Origin: Paramarasmius palmivorus
Lineage: Eukaryota; Basidiomycota; Agaricomycetes; Agaricales; Marasmiaceae
Length of the DNA stretch: 64,000 nt
Assembly (NCBI GenBank): GCA_037176845.1
Contig: JAYKXP010000114.1
Location: 96,594 to 160,593 of the forward strand
Reading direction: 5' to 3'
The notes beneath the pieces were generated by a model. The model saw only the letters and a list, made by a program, of their open reading frames with translations. It had not been told where the DNA came from and did no database searches. This document shows positions 47,808-59,600 of the stretch, in pieces. The translations under genes and the position numbers were made by a program. Numbering within the stretch: the stretch's first letter is position 1; every line of letters starts with the position of its first letter.

Positions 47808-48161
47808 CTACATCAAAGGTCTGACTTCAATTTGACCGTGGTACCCAGGAGAGTCAAAAGCATACATAGCATGTTTGACGAATACACGGATAGATGAGGC
47901 ATGACCGGAATTCAGTTCATCTAGGACACCTAAGTAACAATAGAGGTTGCTCACCGAATCTGTATGATTACACCCTAGTAATATAGCCAACCTCTCATAG
48001 GATTTCTGCGTCATACACGACGGTGCAAGTGTAGCCAGGTGTTTCGCTATAATCCAACTATCAAGAACCGAGTGTAGCCCTGAATATTCAAATGAATCAC
48101 CTTTGGTTCCCACCGTTGGCGTCTGATTAGACGCCACGAACAAATCGTTCGGGGCAATCAA
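47808..48161 (-). pseudogene. Third, diverged copy of the duplicated gene
   Basis: The minus-strand reading contains HSVLDSWIIAKHLATLAPSC and ERLAILLGCN. This aligns with the C-terminal part of copies 1 and 2 (NSLVDSWVID and RFAETLAGDLGC). The first half does not align, so it is an old, partial copy. Confidence 0.45.
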
Positions 48162-48511
48162 TTAGACGTCAAATCGGCGAAAAAGGCCGCACCCCGCAGC
48201 ACCCTTCTACCGAACCCGCCGCACCTCTGTCTGCACCTCAGAGTCAAAGATCTTCAAGTCGCACCAAAGGCCCGTGACCATCATCGGCGCTTCCCGGGCG
48301 TCGTTGACCACGTCACCTTCAACCCTCTTCAACCACGTTCCCACCAATATCAACCACCTTTCTCACACGCTCTCGTCGTCATCCCTTCGTCGCGTCGTCG
48401 TCGCCCCCGTCAAGAGTTGGGATATAGTCGGGATATGGTTATACAGGTACATGGTTCACTGGTACGTCTCAAATTACTTCACATACAGCATCATATTAAT
48501 CGTTCAGATGT
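48162..48511. other. Gap between the duplicated genes and the hAT element
   Basis: 350 bp with no recognisable gene. Confidence 0.45.
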
Positions 48512-48680
48512 CCAGACTAGGGATGCCAACGGGTCGGGTCGGGCCGCTAACGGTCCTGACCCGGAGCCTCGGCATGGGTCACGGGTCGGACCCGATAAGT
48601 GGTGAGCCGCTCGGCATTTTACCGGGTTCAACCGGTCAAGCCGTCGGCTTGACCACCTTTTTCCTTACAAAGTTCCAGGC
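48512..48680 (+). repeat. Terminal and subterminal GGGTCGGG repeats of the hAT element
   Basis: Alternating GGGTCGGG, GACCCGGA and similar motifs over about 150 bp, GC-rich unlike the neighbouring AT-richer sequence. Such motifs are typical transposase-binding repeats. Confidence 0.55.
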
Positions 48681-48778
48681 AGTGAAGTAAAGATGTAAAC
48701 GTGTGTATAGACCTGTATTTAAAGTCGCAGATGATATACAATACAAGAAATCAAGATAACAAGTTCTAATGTGTGATA

Positions 48779-51700
48779 CTAAGCTAAAACCGGAGCGGAA
48801 TTTACAAATGATATCGTCGACAAGTTCGCAGCGAATAAGTATGGATCCTCCGTTTCCAGTACGTGATCATCCTCTTCATCCTGCCAGGCTTCGAACTCCT
48901 GAGCCTCCCGTTCGAAGTTAAGGTGCCGCGTGAACTGGAGTGGGCCATTCTTCTTGAGGGTATTCTTCAAGATCTGAATTGCTTCCATTAATTCGTTCCC
49001 CAAACGAGTTCGTAGATCAGTTTTCGTTCGCCTTGAAGAAGAGAATAGCCGCTCGCAGGGTACAGAAGTTCCTTGAATGGGAAGGAGATCGATGGCCACC
49101 CAAAAGAGGTTAGGATATTTTGCGCGTGCGGCCTACAACTAAGTTGAGAGAAGATGATATGAAGAGACGGCTGATAGGCATACCTCCCAATATTGCAATA
49201 GCCCATCTTTACCAGGAGGAACCGGGGTGTTGTCCCGAAGATACAAGGACACCTCTTCTTCCACGCTTCCGTTGGTGCGCTTCACATTGGTGTCCATTGC
49301 CAGAGCCTGAGTTGCCCAATTGGCACCCAACTCGAATGTCGCCGACGTATCAGTAGGTCCTGAGGATGGGGAAGGTGAGTCGTCTTGGTATGCGCGCATC
49401 TACGATGCGTCATTAGACTTGAGCGAGAGAGATTGAAAAGCACACTATACCTCCTTATAGAGCATCTCGAGTATCTCGTTCCTGCGTCGGGGCATTCTTT
49501 CATCGATACACCGCATTTTGACGAGGGGATTGATAACTGAAAAGCTTTCAGAATGGCACTTAGCGCTTAAGACAGGAGCAACTTACTCATGGAAAATAAA
49601 TACGCCGGAATGTCGTCAATCTTTGCTAGATAAGCCTGCAGCTTTGCAATTCCTGGCTCGATAACGTCATAGAGATCTGGGTACTTGTCCTGTAGCGCGA
49701 GCCATTGGTCCACGACAGCATAGAACGCAGGGATGGCATAGGCAAGGGATGGTGTATCTTCTTGAGACAGAAAATGTTGGAATGCGTGAGGTACCTAAAA
49801 AGAATGATGAACAAGCAAGCAAAGTGTGAATATTGATGTGATATACCCTAAGAATTTCCTCGCATTGTACCAAGCCTTTGAACTCGTACTTGCTCAAGAT
49901 ATGAGGCGTCATCTCGTTTCCATGAGCGGAATGTACGCGGAATGCATCCAGTTGCTGAGCAGAGCTTAGCACGAATTATCGAGGAAAATAATCAAAGACT
50001 CACTGGACGAAGGAGTATGGTTCTATGGACCATTAGATGCGCAGAGCTCCAACGGTTAGGGATATCGCGTGTCAGTAAGAGTTCCCTTCCGTTTCGCGCA
50101 GCTCTGACCATTTCTTCGAAGGCGATTCGTCTTTGACTAGATGCGCGAGACTGCCAGCGTGATTAGATTTATTTTTATGAAACAGAGAAATAGACATCAC
50201 ACCTCACGAACCATGCCTCGAGTTCTTGTGAGAATACCTTCTGTTGAACGAACTATCTCGCCATGTTCTGCGGCGATCAATGAAGCGATGTCTATGTTGT
50301 CCATCTCTTCGAGTATAGGCGTCACAGCCAGATGGAGAATATGTGCGAAGCACCTAAAGACAGTCAGGTTTAGGTACTACTAAGGCAACAACTGGACTTA
50401 CCGCATGTGATTCTTATGCGCGTCAAACTCGACATCGATAGCCTTAAAGTGCGAAGCAAGATGTTCGACCATAGTGTCATTGTTAGAAGCGTTATCCGTC
50501 GTGAAATAGCCGACCTGGTAATGCTAGCTGTTAGTCAATCTCAATGATGCACATGCTGCATACGTACATCCTTCTCAATACCAATCCTACGAAGTAGGTA
50601 CTTGATGGCCTGTGCTAGATGCACACCAGTGTGCGACACTGGAACCTCATGGAAGCCTATGACCTCTGAGCGCATCTTCAAGACGCTGCGAGTCGTTATG
50701 GTACCGTTCGACGCCTTCTCGGTAACAATAGTTTCAGCCACCCAGTGGGCAGTGAGGGCAAGGAAGGGATAAAGAGTCGAATCTGTCCAGCAATCGGTCG
50801 TAAAGGAAATTCTGCTGATCGCATTCTAGTACGGGTAGATCAATACAACAGCCCATATTGCGGGAAAAGGTAGAAACTAACCTCGAATTCTTTGGCGATC
50901 TCGTGCATATGAAGGTACCAAGCTTGAATGATAACCTTCCTCATCGTCGTGCGCCCGAGTATATCCTTCTCTCGAAGGTCTCGCTTTAGGTAGAGTATTA
51001 GCCGAACAAAGCTTTCTGACTCGACAAGACTAATGGGCTGAGACAAGAGGTGAGCATTGAACGTTGAACAACATATAGATCATGTAAACTTACAAGATCG
51101 TCCTTCACAATCAATTCCATCAAGCAATCGACTAACCCTTCTATACTGAATGAGGCGAACTCGAGGGAAACGGTGGGATCTGGTCGATTGTTCTTATCTC
51201 GGTACAACTTGGCTTTATTGGCGGCGCAATCAGCGGTTACGGGGATTCCACGAGCATCGCAGTCGTCTATCCATTCAGGAAAATGCGCAGCTACCAAGTG
51301 CTTTTGCATATTCGTGTTCCCAGTGCCCAGTGTGTAGGGGTGAACAGTTACAGCTTCTGGGACTGCTGACTCCTCTCTTTTCCTATTTATAGTTTTGATT
51401 AGTAGGACATCACACGAAGTAAGAATGGGACTTACTGAAGGCAATAGTTGCATCTATAATATCTGTCTTTGAAAGTAAAGAACTCATGGACATCGGCTGC
51501 GCGCTTGGAACGCTGTGATCCTGTGCCAGCCATCCTCGTTGGTGGAGAGGTAGTAAAGTCGACCAAAGGCCTCTGGACGGCGGCGTCAAAGTCTCGCTGG
51601 CGACGTGAGATACTGTCTCGACGCGAAGTGTTCTTGCGACCTCAAGCTTTTGCCTTGTTGAGTTTGTCTACGGCCCCTAAGATAAATGTGATGAGTATTG

Positions 51701-52647
51701 CACGGATACAAAGGGAAATCGACAACTTACCTCCCATGTTCTTGCATGATGTAGCCTGCGTCGTCCTGGTTGGTGGAGCTGCAACTGAGAGTGATATAGT
51801 CAGGTCGTCGTCCATAGAGATAGAGATCTGTTCGACATTGATGTACTCTCCCAAAGAAGAGACATCAAAGTGAACATTGGTCTGTTCACAGCTTTGAGAT
51901 CCAGCCCTTCGGAACGCAGAAACTAACGGAGTTGATTGAGCAATTGGCTGATTGAAGAATGCTACTTCCTGAGGGTCATCGGCATCTGTCAACAGAGATC
52001 AGGTATACTAGACAAAATAGAACTCACAGTGTGCAATGACTTCTTGGTTTTCAGCTGCAGTACCTTGCTCAGTATCTTTCTTCTTGGAGCGGCGACGTCA
52101 AGGGTTGCTTGGAGGCTGGGGAGTTACAGTCTGAGGGAGTGGAAGTCTGCTTGGCGTTCGTGTACGAGTCGAGGAACGAGTGGCAGGGCGTGATGTTGGG
52201 GTGACTAGTGACCGACCACAAGCAGCTTCCAACTAAATGAGACTTGATTGAGATGAATCGAGTAAATGCTCACCGTTGTTCTCTCCTGAAGACTCTTGGC
52301 CATCACTGCTATTGGCCACCACTGGGGCTAGAGTTGCGTTTACTGACCGAATCTCTACAGTGGAGTCATTGGATGCGGGTTCAGGACCTGTCGAAGCATG
52401 AGAATTCAAAGTAGTTGCAGAGAAGTTCTCATATGTACGAGGGCGAACCTGATCCATCACTTGAGGGTTGACCTGAGGCGCAACTTGAGGCTCAACCTGA
52501 GTCGCAACTTGAGGTTCCACCACGACAGCTGTGTCAATTGGGGGCTCTGGGTTGTTCTCTGTCGAGAGCACATCAGTTACACGCTAGACGATGAGAAGTA
52601 TCATCCGTACCTTTCCTGTTTGCTTTCTTCCTCCTTGTTCCGGCCAT
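48779..52647 (-). CDS. hAT-family transposase
   Basis: The minus strand starts MAGTRRKKANRK at 52647, then has a low-complexity Gln/Val/Pro segment with repeated EPQVATQVEPQVAPQV. A BED-like region (FTFKDRYYRCNYCLQ, TGNTNMQKHLVAAHFPEW) is a candidate zinc-binding DNA-binding domain. The catalytic region contains ISRISFTTDCWTDS, then FTTDNASNNDTMVEHL and CFAHILHLAVTPILEEM, and the later RWSS block. The dimerisation domain ends the protein: KYPNLFWVAIDLLPIQGTSV, then PCERLFSSSRRTKTDLR and the stop at 48779. About nine introns of 50-90 nt are needed. No disabling change was noted, although every exon was not checked. Confidence 0.8.
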
Positions 52648-53114
52648 GTTAGTGGGGTTTGCAGTGTTGATTTCGTAGAATAGTAAGTTTATATGTCCTG
52701 CAACGCATGACAACGTAAGTAACATGTCCGAGAGCTTATTACAGCAATGAACATACCAAGCAATGGCCTACTCTGCTGTGCCTAAACACGTTCAAGGTGG
52801 AGTAACAATCTAAAAAGGAAACTTTAACGCGATAGGTTTGAGCGCCTAAAGTCATTACCTTGACAAAATGCGAAAGAATGAACCTTAAACCATGCGGCAC
52901 CGATTTAATCGTATTAAATCAAGAACACGTTGACCCTTTGAAGGCATTGCCGCATCGTTTAAAAGCTCAGGGGAAACAAAATACTGATTGAAGTGATAAG
53001 ACATATAGGTAATTAACAGTTTCGCAAAACAAATGTGTCCATAACAAGACGACTAATTGTATGGCTGACGCCGTTTGCATCGGTGTAAGTGTGAGAGACC
53101 CGTGAGCTGTTGAA

Positions 53115-53409
53115 TTAGTGAGCATAAAGCCTAGAGGACGTAGAAAACGCGTCGTACACGCATAAAATCTCCCTGAAGTGTCGCACAGCTTGGTCTACGA
53201 CGGTTGGTGGGATTGAAGCTAACGATAAGATTTCAGTAAAGATAGTGCAGATAGAGGAAAGTAAACTAACGTTGGGGTATGGCTACCAAGGGTAAGGGAC
53301 TGGGAGGTGAAGGCGGTGAGGGGCTGGGTGAAGGAGAGCTTTTGCCTTTCTTCTTAGTTCGTCGCGCGCGCCTCAATTTCTGGCCTCGTTGAAAGCGATA
53401 TTTTGCCAT
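53115..53409 (-). CDS. Possible small basic/proline-rich protein
   Basis: An ATG at 53409 starts MAKYRFQRGQKLRRARRTKK, then a Ser/Pro run, joined through an intron (53219-53270) to SIPPTVVDQAVRHFREIL and a stop at 53115. The phase of the join is right, and the product would be 80 aa. I recognise no family, and upstream exons are possible (a frame with QQKRASGDEFEFIHDHSS ends at a donor near 53510). Confidence 0.25.
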
Positions 53410-54704
53410 TTCTCTGGGTAACTAGCTGTGAGTTACACCCGTTATTTGTAGCTGGAAGTGCCGAATCAGTAGGCAAATGCAGAAGTTTGAAAAAACGCAT
53501 TCATACCTGAAGAATGATCATGTATGAACTCGAATTCATCGCCCGAAGCGCGTTTTTGTTGAAGTAAGGCGGCGTCACCTACTAGAACCAATCAGAAAAT
53601 AGGTTAACATGGAATTAGCAAAAATAAACAAGAAAAACATAGAATACGGACTTTTCCATAATGCTGACATGAAAAGTTGGATCTGGGATTATCGTTCCAA
53701 AAACGCGTTCACCCTGTTACATACGTGATGTGGGGCCTGTACCTGTGAAGACGCGAAAGTTAGGGCAGTAGAGTGAATACAAGTATTGTGACGTACGGGA
53801 GGCATTGGATCTCTACACCAACGATGCGAGGCAAAAGCCGAACGACTGGAAGAACGCGTTAATATCCAAGAAATGGGGCCATGGGCTTGGATTCTTTGGA
53901 CCGAGCTCATTGTGATTAATGATGACGCTCATGCTGGTGCAAATCAGAATGATAAACCAATCATAAAATAGGATACATACCATCAAAGTAACGGATATGA
54001 ACTTCACGGAAGACTCGGATAAGGACATAGCATGTTTCGTTCCAAAGAACACGTTCGGCCTTCTTACGTGCACGGTGCGGATCCTGTAACTGTGAAGGAG
54101 TATTGATATGCGATGTTGATCTTCAACAGCAAAAGATATTGACGTACGTGACATGTATGACTTGACCAACGAGATCGAATCTCTGTCAGGGATGGAGGAT
54201 GAGTCACGCAAAAAAAAAAAAGGGTCTGTTACTCACCAGGATCCGTAGCTTTGGTGCGACTGTAGCCCACTTTCCTAATCGTGCTCGCCAAAGACGCCAC
54301 TACCACGACTCTACGAGTTCTCCGTCGTTCTTCTCTGTCTTGTGTTTCGGTGGGCATCCTGGATGCCGATTGCAGGAACAAGGAGCGTAAACGCATGCCC
54401 TGCAGAGTTGCATTAATAATCGTGACAATACTTGAAGAATGAGTAGCATGGTGCCATCTCGGTCTTCATAATTTTTCTTCATAATTTTTGGGTGTACTTA
54501 CATTGGAATTTCATTGATTTAAATACATTTTTCATACTAATTAACATGTACATTATTGACACTAATACATATGAGGCTAAGGAGGGGAGGGATAACATAG
54601 GGATGTGTAGGGACATAGGGATGATGGAGGTACAAGAGAAGGAGCAACCGGATTCAAAGTCCGCTCAGAGCGCTAACTTGTGTTGCGTGATTCAGTGTTG
54701 CCTG

Positions 54705-54738
54705 CGAGGGTCTGTGCTCACATGAGCACAGACCCTCG
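54705..54738. repeat. Perfect inverted repeat (16-bp arms, 2-nt loop)
   Basis: CGAGGGTCTGTGCTCA, two bases, then its exact reverse complement. It would form a hairpin in DNA or RNA. Confidence 0.85.
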
Positions 54739-55055
54739 TACATGTGCTCCTCATGCCTGCCTCAAGGCTCGGCCTTTCTGGATGGGTACGTAATTTTGGA
54801 CTTTGCATCAAACCACAACGAGGCAGTGTCTATGACACTGCGGATAATCTCTAAGGTAAATTACTTTCCTCCTCGTAGTATAGAGTACACTATCAATAGT
54901 ATAAGACAAATAACAATGAAGGATATAAGATATACTGAAAAAAAATGAGATACGAGTTCAAGTTTAAACCTCCAAAATGAAGCTTCAAATACGCATGCTG
55001 AAGCCATGTTTTTTTATGCTAGGAATCCACAATACCCAGACGGAGAGACGAATAT

Positions 55056-56035
55056 ATGGACAGCACCTTATGCATCGATTGTAATACGATGGATTTTGAG
55101 GTTTCGACAACGAATACGATACACGAATGCAACGACGATGCTCTGATCACAGTTGGGGCGATTCAAACAGGCCCTGGGATCCAAGATACAACAACTGAAG
55201 AGATAGAGACCACACGTTTTCAAGGGGCGCAAACGCCTGAGTATGTTGAAGGGGAAACCTTCACTTTCCAGTCCGTTTCACCACGTCCATTTCGCCATAT
55301 AGACGGGCCAATGACTGCGAAAACCCCCGAATTCATCACAAGCCCTAAACGCATTGAAGATGGGCCTTTGTCAGCGAGTTAATCATTTCAGGATGTTGAG
55401 CTTTCCTCAAATACAGAGACGTGCTCCTCACCACGGTTTATCTCCTCTCATCCGCCGTCGCCTCCTGGTATCTGTGCTGCAGAGTCGACAGGAGAAGTAT
55501 CGCCCACCCAAAGAATGTCGAAGAAGCGAAAGCGCAATAGGGGGGATATGGATGGTGTCTCGGGCTTCCTTGACCTGGAAGCAGAGGTCAGCCACGATGA
55601 AGAGGATGACGAGGGTGACGAGGATATGGGTATGTTCTGATAGTCTTACACATTACTTATCCTAACTGTTTGGACAGATGGATTCATTGTTGGAGATGAC
55701 GAGGACGCTAGTCCTTCTATCAACTATCACACTATCACAACGAAGCTCAGACCAGACAAGGAAAGGATATCCAAGCCCAGCATACCATTCGTAGACTTTG
55801 GAAAGAAGAAACTCGACTCCAGGACTTACAATTACGTGGACAAAGTAATGATGACACTCTATAACGAACCAAACAGCGAAGCTGCTGAACGCAGAGAGAA
55901 AACACGTCAAAAGCATGGGTTACAGTCAATATGGCTTGTGTATGTCCACGTAAGTCATACCTTATAATAACTTCCATCCGAAACTGACCACCAATCAGTC
56001 CAAACGCCAGCGTGATGTCATATGTTGGTGGAAGG
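55056..56035 (+). pseudogene. Acidic-protein gene interrupted by a Ty1/copia element (possible Spt5-like)
   Basis: The frame from 55056 has one TAA at about 55381 and then continues in the same frame, so it holds either a nonsense change or a tiny intron. The later part reads MSKKRKRNRGDMDG (from 55515), FLDLEAEVSHDEEDDEG, an intron, then DGFIVGDDEDASPSI, KLRPDKERISKPSIPFVDFG and QKHGLQSIWLVYVH. The next exon, SKRQRDVICWWK, is cut by the retrotransposon at 56035. Past the right LTR (61046) it goes on EFCKMFQSRGQQTANVTLY to a stop near 61114. The acidic N-terminus, and a KOW-like stretch RVLVGAFTGSWG near 61290, suggest an Spt5-like protein; this is a weak inference. Confidence 0.5.
56031..56035. 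repeat. Left target-site duplication GAAGG
   Basis: GAAGG precedes the left LTR and recurs at 61041-61045 after the right LTR. Confidence 0.85.
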
Positions 56036-56423
56036 TGTTAGAATAATTAATCCTTTTATGGTATCATTTGATTATCTTTTCAGCTACTCTATTGTCCTTG
56101 TTCTCTATCTGGACTTTCCTTTGTAGTCTTATCTGTTCATTGTGGTCTTTATGCTTCTTATTCTCATACCATCGTATCGGTGTGGCATATTCATTTATAC
56201 TTACTTGTCCTTTATGCTATTGAACTTTCCACTATATAAACTGTGTACTCTCTACATCGAATATCATCGTCTCTTGCTATTGTCTTGTACCAGCACTGCT
56301 AAACACAGTCTCAAGGCTTTTCACAAGTCTTTCGATCATCATCTCTATCCTTGACCTAGTTGATTCACTTAGGCGTTGATCACGGTCCACTTGCTTTGAC
56401 ATCAAGTGTTACGCGCTTACCAC
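56036..56423 (+). repeat. Left LTR, truncated at its 3' end
   Basis: Starts TGTTAGAATAATTAATCC and matches the right LTR through CGTTGATCACGGTCC up to the CTTACC near 56423, with small indels. The end present in the right LTR (TAAGGATTATTGCTGTAACA) is missing. Confidence 0.85.
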
Positions 56424-56631
56424 CATTTCCCCGACCAACCCCTTTCCACACATCAACCTCGATGAAACACGTTGGGCAGGCTCAGATGACAGCACGAACC
56501 AACTTCAAGAGGAAACAGCCAACAAAAGGACCCAAAGTCCAATCCCTTCACAGACCACTTACTCTTTTGCGAATCCACCAGCAGAAGATCTCTGGACGTC
56601 ATCCAACAACAACAACAGCCACCTTCCCCAC

Positions 56632-59600
56632 ATGAACCTAGAGTGCGACTGTGGCACTTGCCACACCCCCAAAGGAGGAGATCGCAGACCAGTAGGGATC
56701 GTCAGAGTCCTCTTCAACGACAGTATGGACAAAGATGGCGATGACGATTTCATGGAGTTTCACTGCTGCAAGACGTGTTACAGGTCAGCCAATAAGACCT
56801 TAATGGGTGGACAGGTCATTGCCAGGACACCATACAAGAAGGGACAGACGACAGAGGAGGCTAGGGACGGTACAGCAGTCCCATATCGAGCTCAGATGGA
56901 AGAGCACTCTGATGCCTACATCAAACAGCTTGTAGCCAACTGGTACGAGGACGAAAAGCATCAATCACTCATTCGCGAAATTGACAACCGACCATTAGCC
57001 CCTCTCCCTCCATCCGAATGGGACAACATGCCTGATGACCCGTGGAACAACTCCGAGGCATGGCCCAGCTACGTCGCTACCCCATGGGATGACTCAGCTA
57101 CTTTTGGACCAGCAGTTCAATGGGAAGAAAGTACAATATCTGCGGAAGAGGTCATTACAACAGGATATGAGGCTGGAAGTGAAAATAGTAGCGATATAGA
57201 GGATGCCAGCACCAAGGGGACAATTTTTCATACAAATCTAGCACACGAAAATGTAGATTCCGCAGCACCTAAGAGTGCCTCCAATTCCATCGTTTCAGCC
57301 TATGCCTCAAGTGATCACATTGGAGAAACAACATTATTCGATTCAGGAGCTTCAAAACACATGACTCCTAATCCCAACTTCCTTTCCAACATCTCACCTA
57401 CAGAAGATAAATGCATCACAGCAGCTAATGGAGGTATCTTAAAGTCATCACAAGAAGGAACTATGCTTTTCGGAAACCTAAAACTCCCGAACACAATGCT
57501 AGTTCCCAAAATGGAATGCACCTTAGTCAGTCTTGGAATGCTAGATGATGATGATTACCGCATCATCATAGAACACGGACAAATGAACATCTACCAAAAA
57601 GGGCGTCTAATTCAACAAATTCCCAAAATAGATGGATTATACCAATGGAATGGTCACAACGAATACGCATTATCAGCTACCAAGATAAGAGTCATATCAC
57701 TCCAAGAAGCTCACGACATCTTCGGTCACACAAATTACGAATATGTCGCCAGGTTGATCACTGAAGGAAAGATCACAGGACTAAAACTAGATCCCAAACA
57801 AATGGAACGACCAAGATCATGCGACATTTGCCTAGCTGCAAAAGGCAAACGTCATCCTGTAGGAAAGTCAAATGAACATCCAGTAGCTGAAAAGTTCGGT
57901 GACATTATTCACATGGATGTGTGGGGACCTGCCTCAATCAAAACATATAAAGGAGGCGAATACGCTTTAACCATACTAGACAGTCACACACATTGGTTGA
58001 CAGAAGTATTGCTGCGATCCAAAGGAGAAGCTTTTGCCAAATACGTCATTCACCAAGAACGTCTCCTGACCCAGGAAGACATAAAGATCAAAATCTTACA
58101 CTCCGACTGAGGAGGAGAATTCTTATCAGAAGAATTTGCCGATTACTTGGAAAGCAAAGGCACTATCCGGAGGCTGACATTTCACGACACATCCGAACAT
58201 AATGGCGATGCTGAACGGGCACATCTCACATTACTCAATTACGTCAGAGTGATGTTAATCGGATCATCACTACTAAAGTGGCTATGGGGATATGCTGTCG
58301 ATTACGGAGTGTTCCTATGGAACAGAGTTCCCCATAAAGCTATACAAGGAGACACACCTTATTGGAGAAGATACAAACAGCACCCAAACGGACTTTACAT
58401 CAGATCATGGGGATGCAACGTCTTCGTAAAACGGGATGACCAACCAGATAAGCTGGGACCAATGACCGTAGACGGACATTGGCTAGGTCCAGACAAAGAA
58501 TCCAATGGATTTAGAGTTTACTGGCCAAAAACAAGATCTGTAACAGTGGAACGGAGCATATACTTCTCAGATAGGAAGACAAGTATCAGCGAAGGGGAGC
58601 AAGAACAATTAGAAGGATTGTTAAAATCTGTCGCTGAAACTGGTCCCCCTATCAACGAAGCAACACAAGAAGAAATGGAATTTCTTGATCCTGAAGTAAT
58701 AGTCGGAAAACGAAGACGACAACCCACAGACAAAGTTAAACGAATCCAGCAAGGAACTGCAGAGGGAGGAAAAGAAATCCGAATTATCGAAAAACATCTA
58801 ACCGCCAGCATAGCCAAAGTCACTAGCGAGATGGAAAAATCAGATCCATTCACACACCAACAAGCGCTAGAAGGACCAAACAAGGAAAAATGGTTAGAAG
58901 CGATGGAAGACAAAATCACTCGACTAAAGAATCGAGATTCATACTCCCTATCCACACCTCCTCCCGGAATGAACATCCTTCCAAACAAATGGGTATACAG
59001 ATCCAAACATAATAAGGAAGGAAACGTAGACAGATACAGAGCTAGACTTGTGGTAAAAGGATTTCGCCAAATACCAGGGATAGATTATTCATTGGACGAC
59101 ACATTCGCATCAGTGGCAAAATTCACTTCCATCAGAACCATCCTATCAGTGGCGGCACATCACAATATGACCATCCATCAAATGGATGTAAAATCCGCGT
59201 ACCTTTATGGAAGACTAAAACCTGAAGAAAGGGTATTCATGAAACTTCCACCGGGGCTAGACATCGGAGCCAAACCAGGAGAAGCAATGGAGCTAAAAGT
59301 GGCACTATACGGACTCCACCAAGCAGGAAAACGATGGAACGAAAAATTCGTTCAATGGATGAAAGAACTAGGATATACACGATCTGAACATGATCATGCA
59401 GTGTTCTATCGGAAAAACCCCTTCACCATCATATTCATCCACGTTGACGACATGACCATTGTAGCAGAAGATGAAAAGAAAATGATGAAAGCCAAGAGCA
59501 AAATTAAATCCAAAATGGAAGTCACTGATGAAGGACAAATCAATTGGTTACTAGGCATCGAAATCCAACAGGAACATGGAAAAATTCGGCTACGCCAGAC

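Larger units (their letters stand above)
48512..52700 (-). mobile_element. hAT-superfamily DNA transposon
   Basis: One end is near 48512, where TAGGGATGCCAACGGGTCGG looks like a hAT terminus. Subterminal GGGTCGGG/GACCCG repeats follow up to about 48680. The transposase is complete or nearly so on the minus strand. I did not find the matching inverted terminus or an 8-bp target duplication at the other side, so the right boundary is approximate. Confidence 0.75.
52701..55055. other. Low-information region with fragments
   Basis: AT-rich, without a firm gene. It contains two related stretches (about 53693-53840 and 54033-54190) and the 54.7-kb hairpin. One spliceable minus-strand reading is listed separately with low confidence. 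Confidence 0.4.

Noticed and set aside
58518..59006. 162-codon minus-strand frame
   Set aside because: Shadow of the copia pol frame on the opposite strand.
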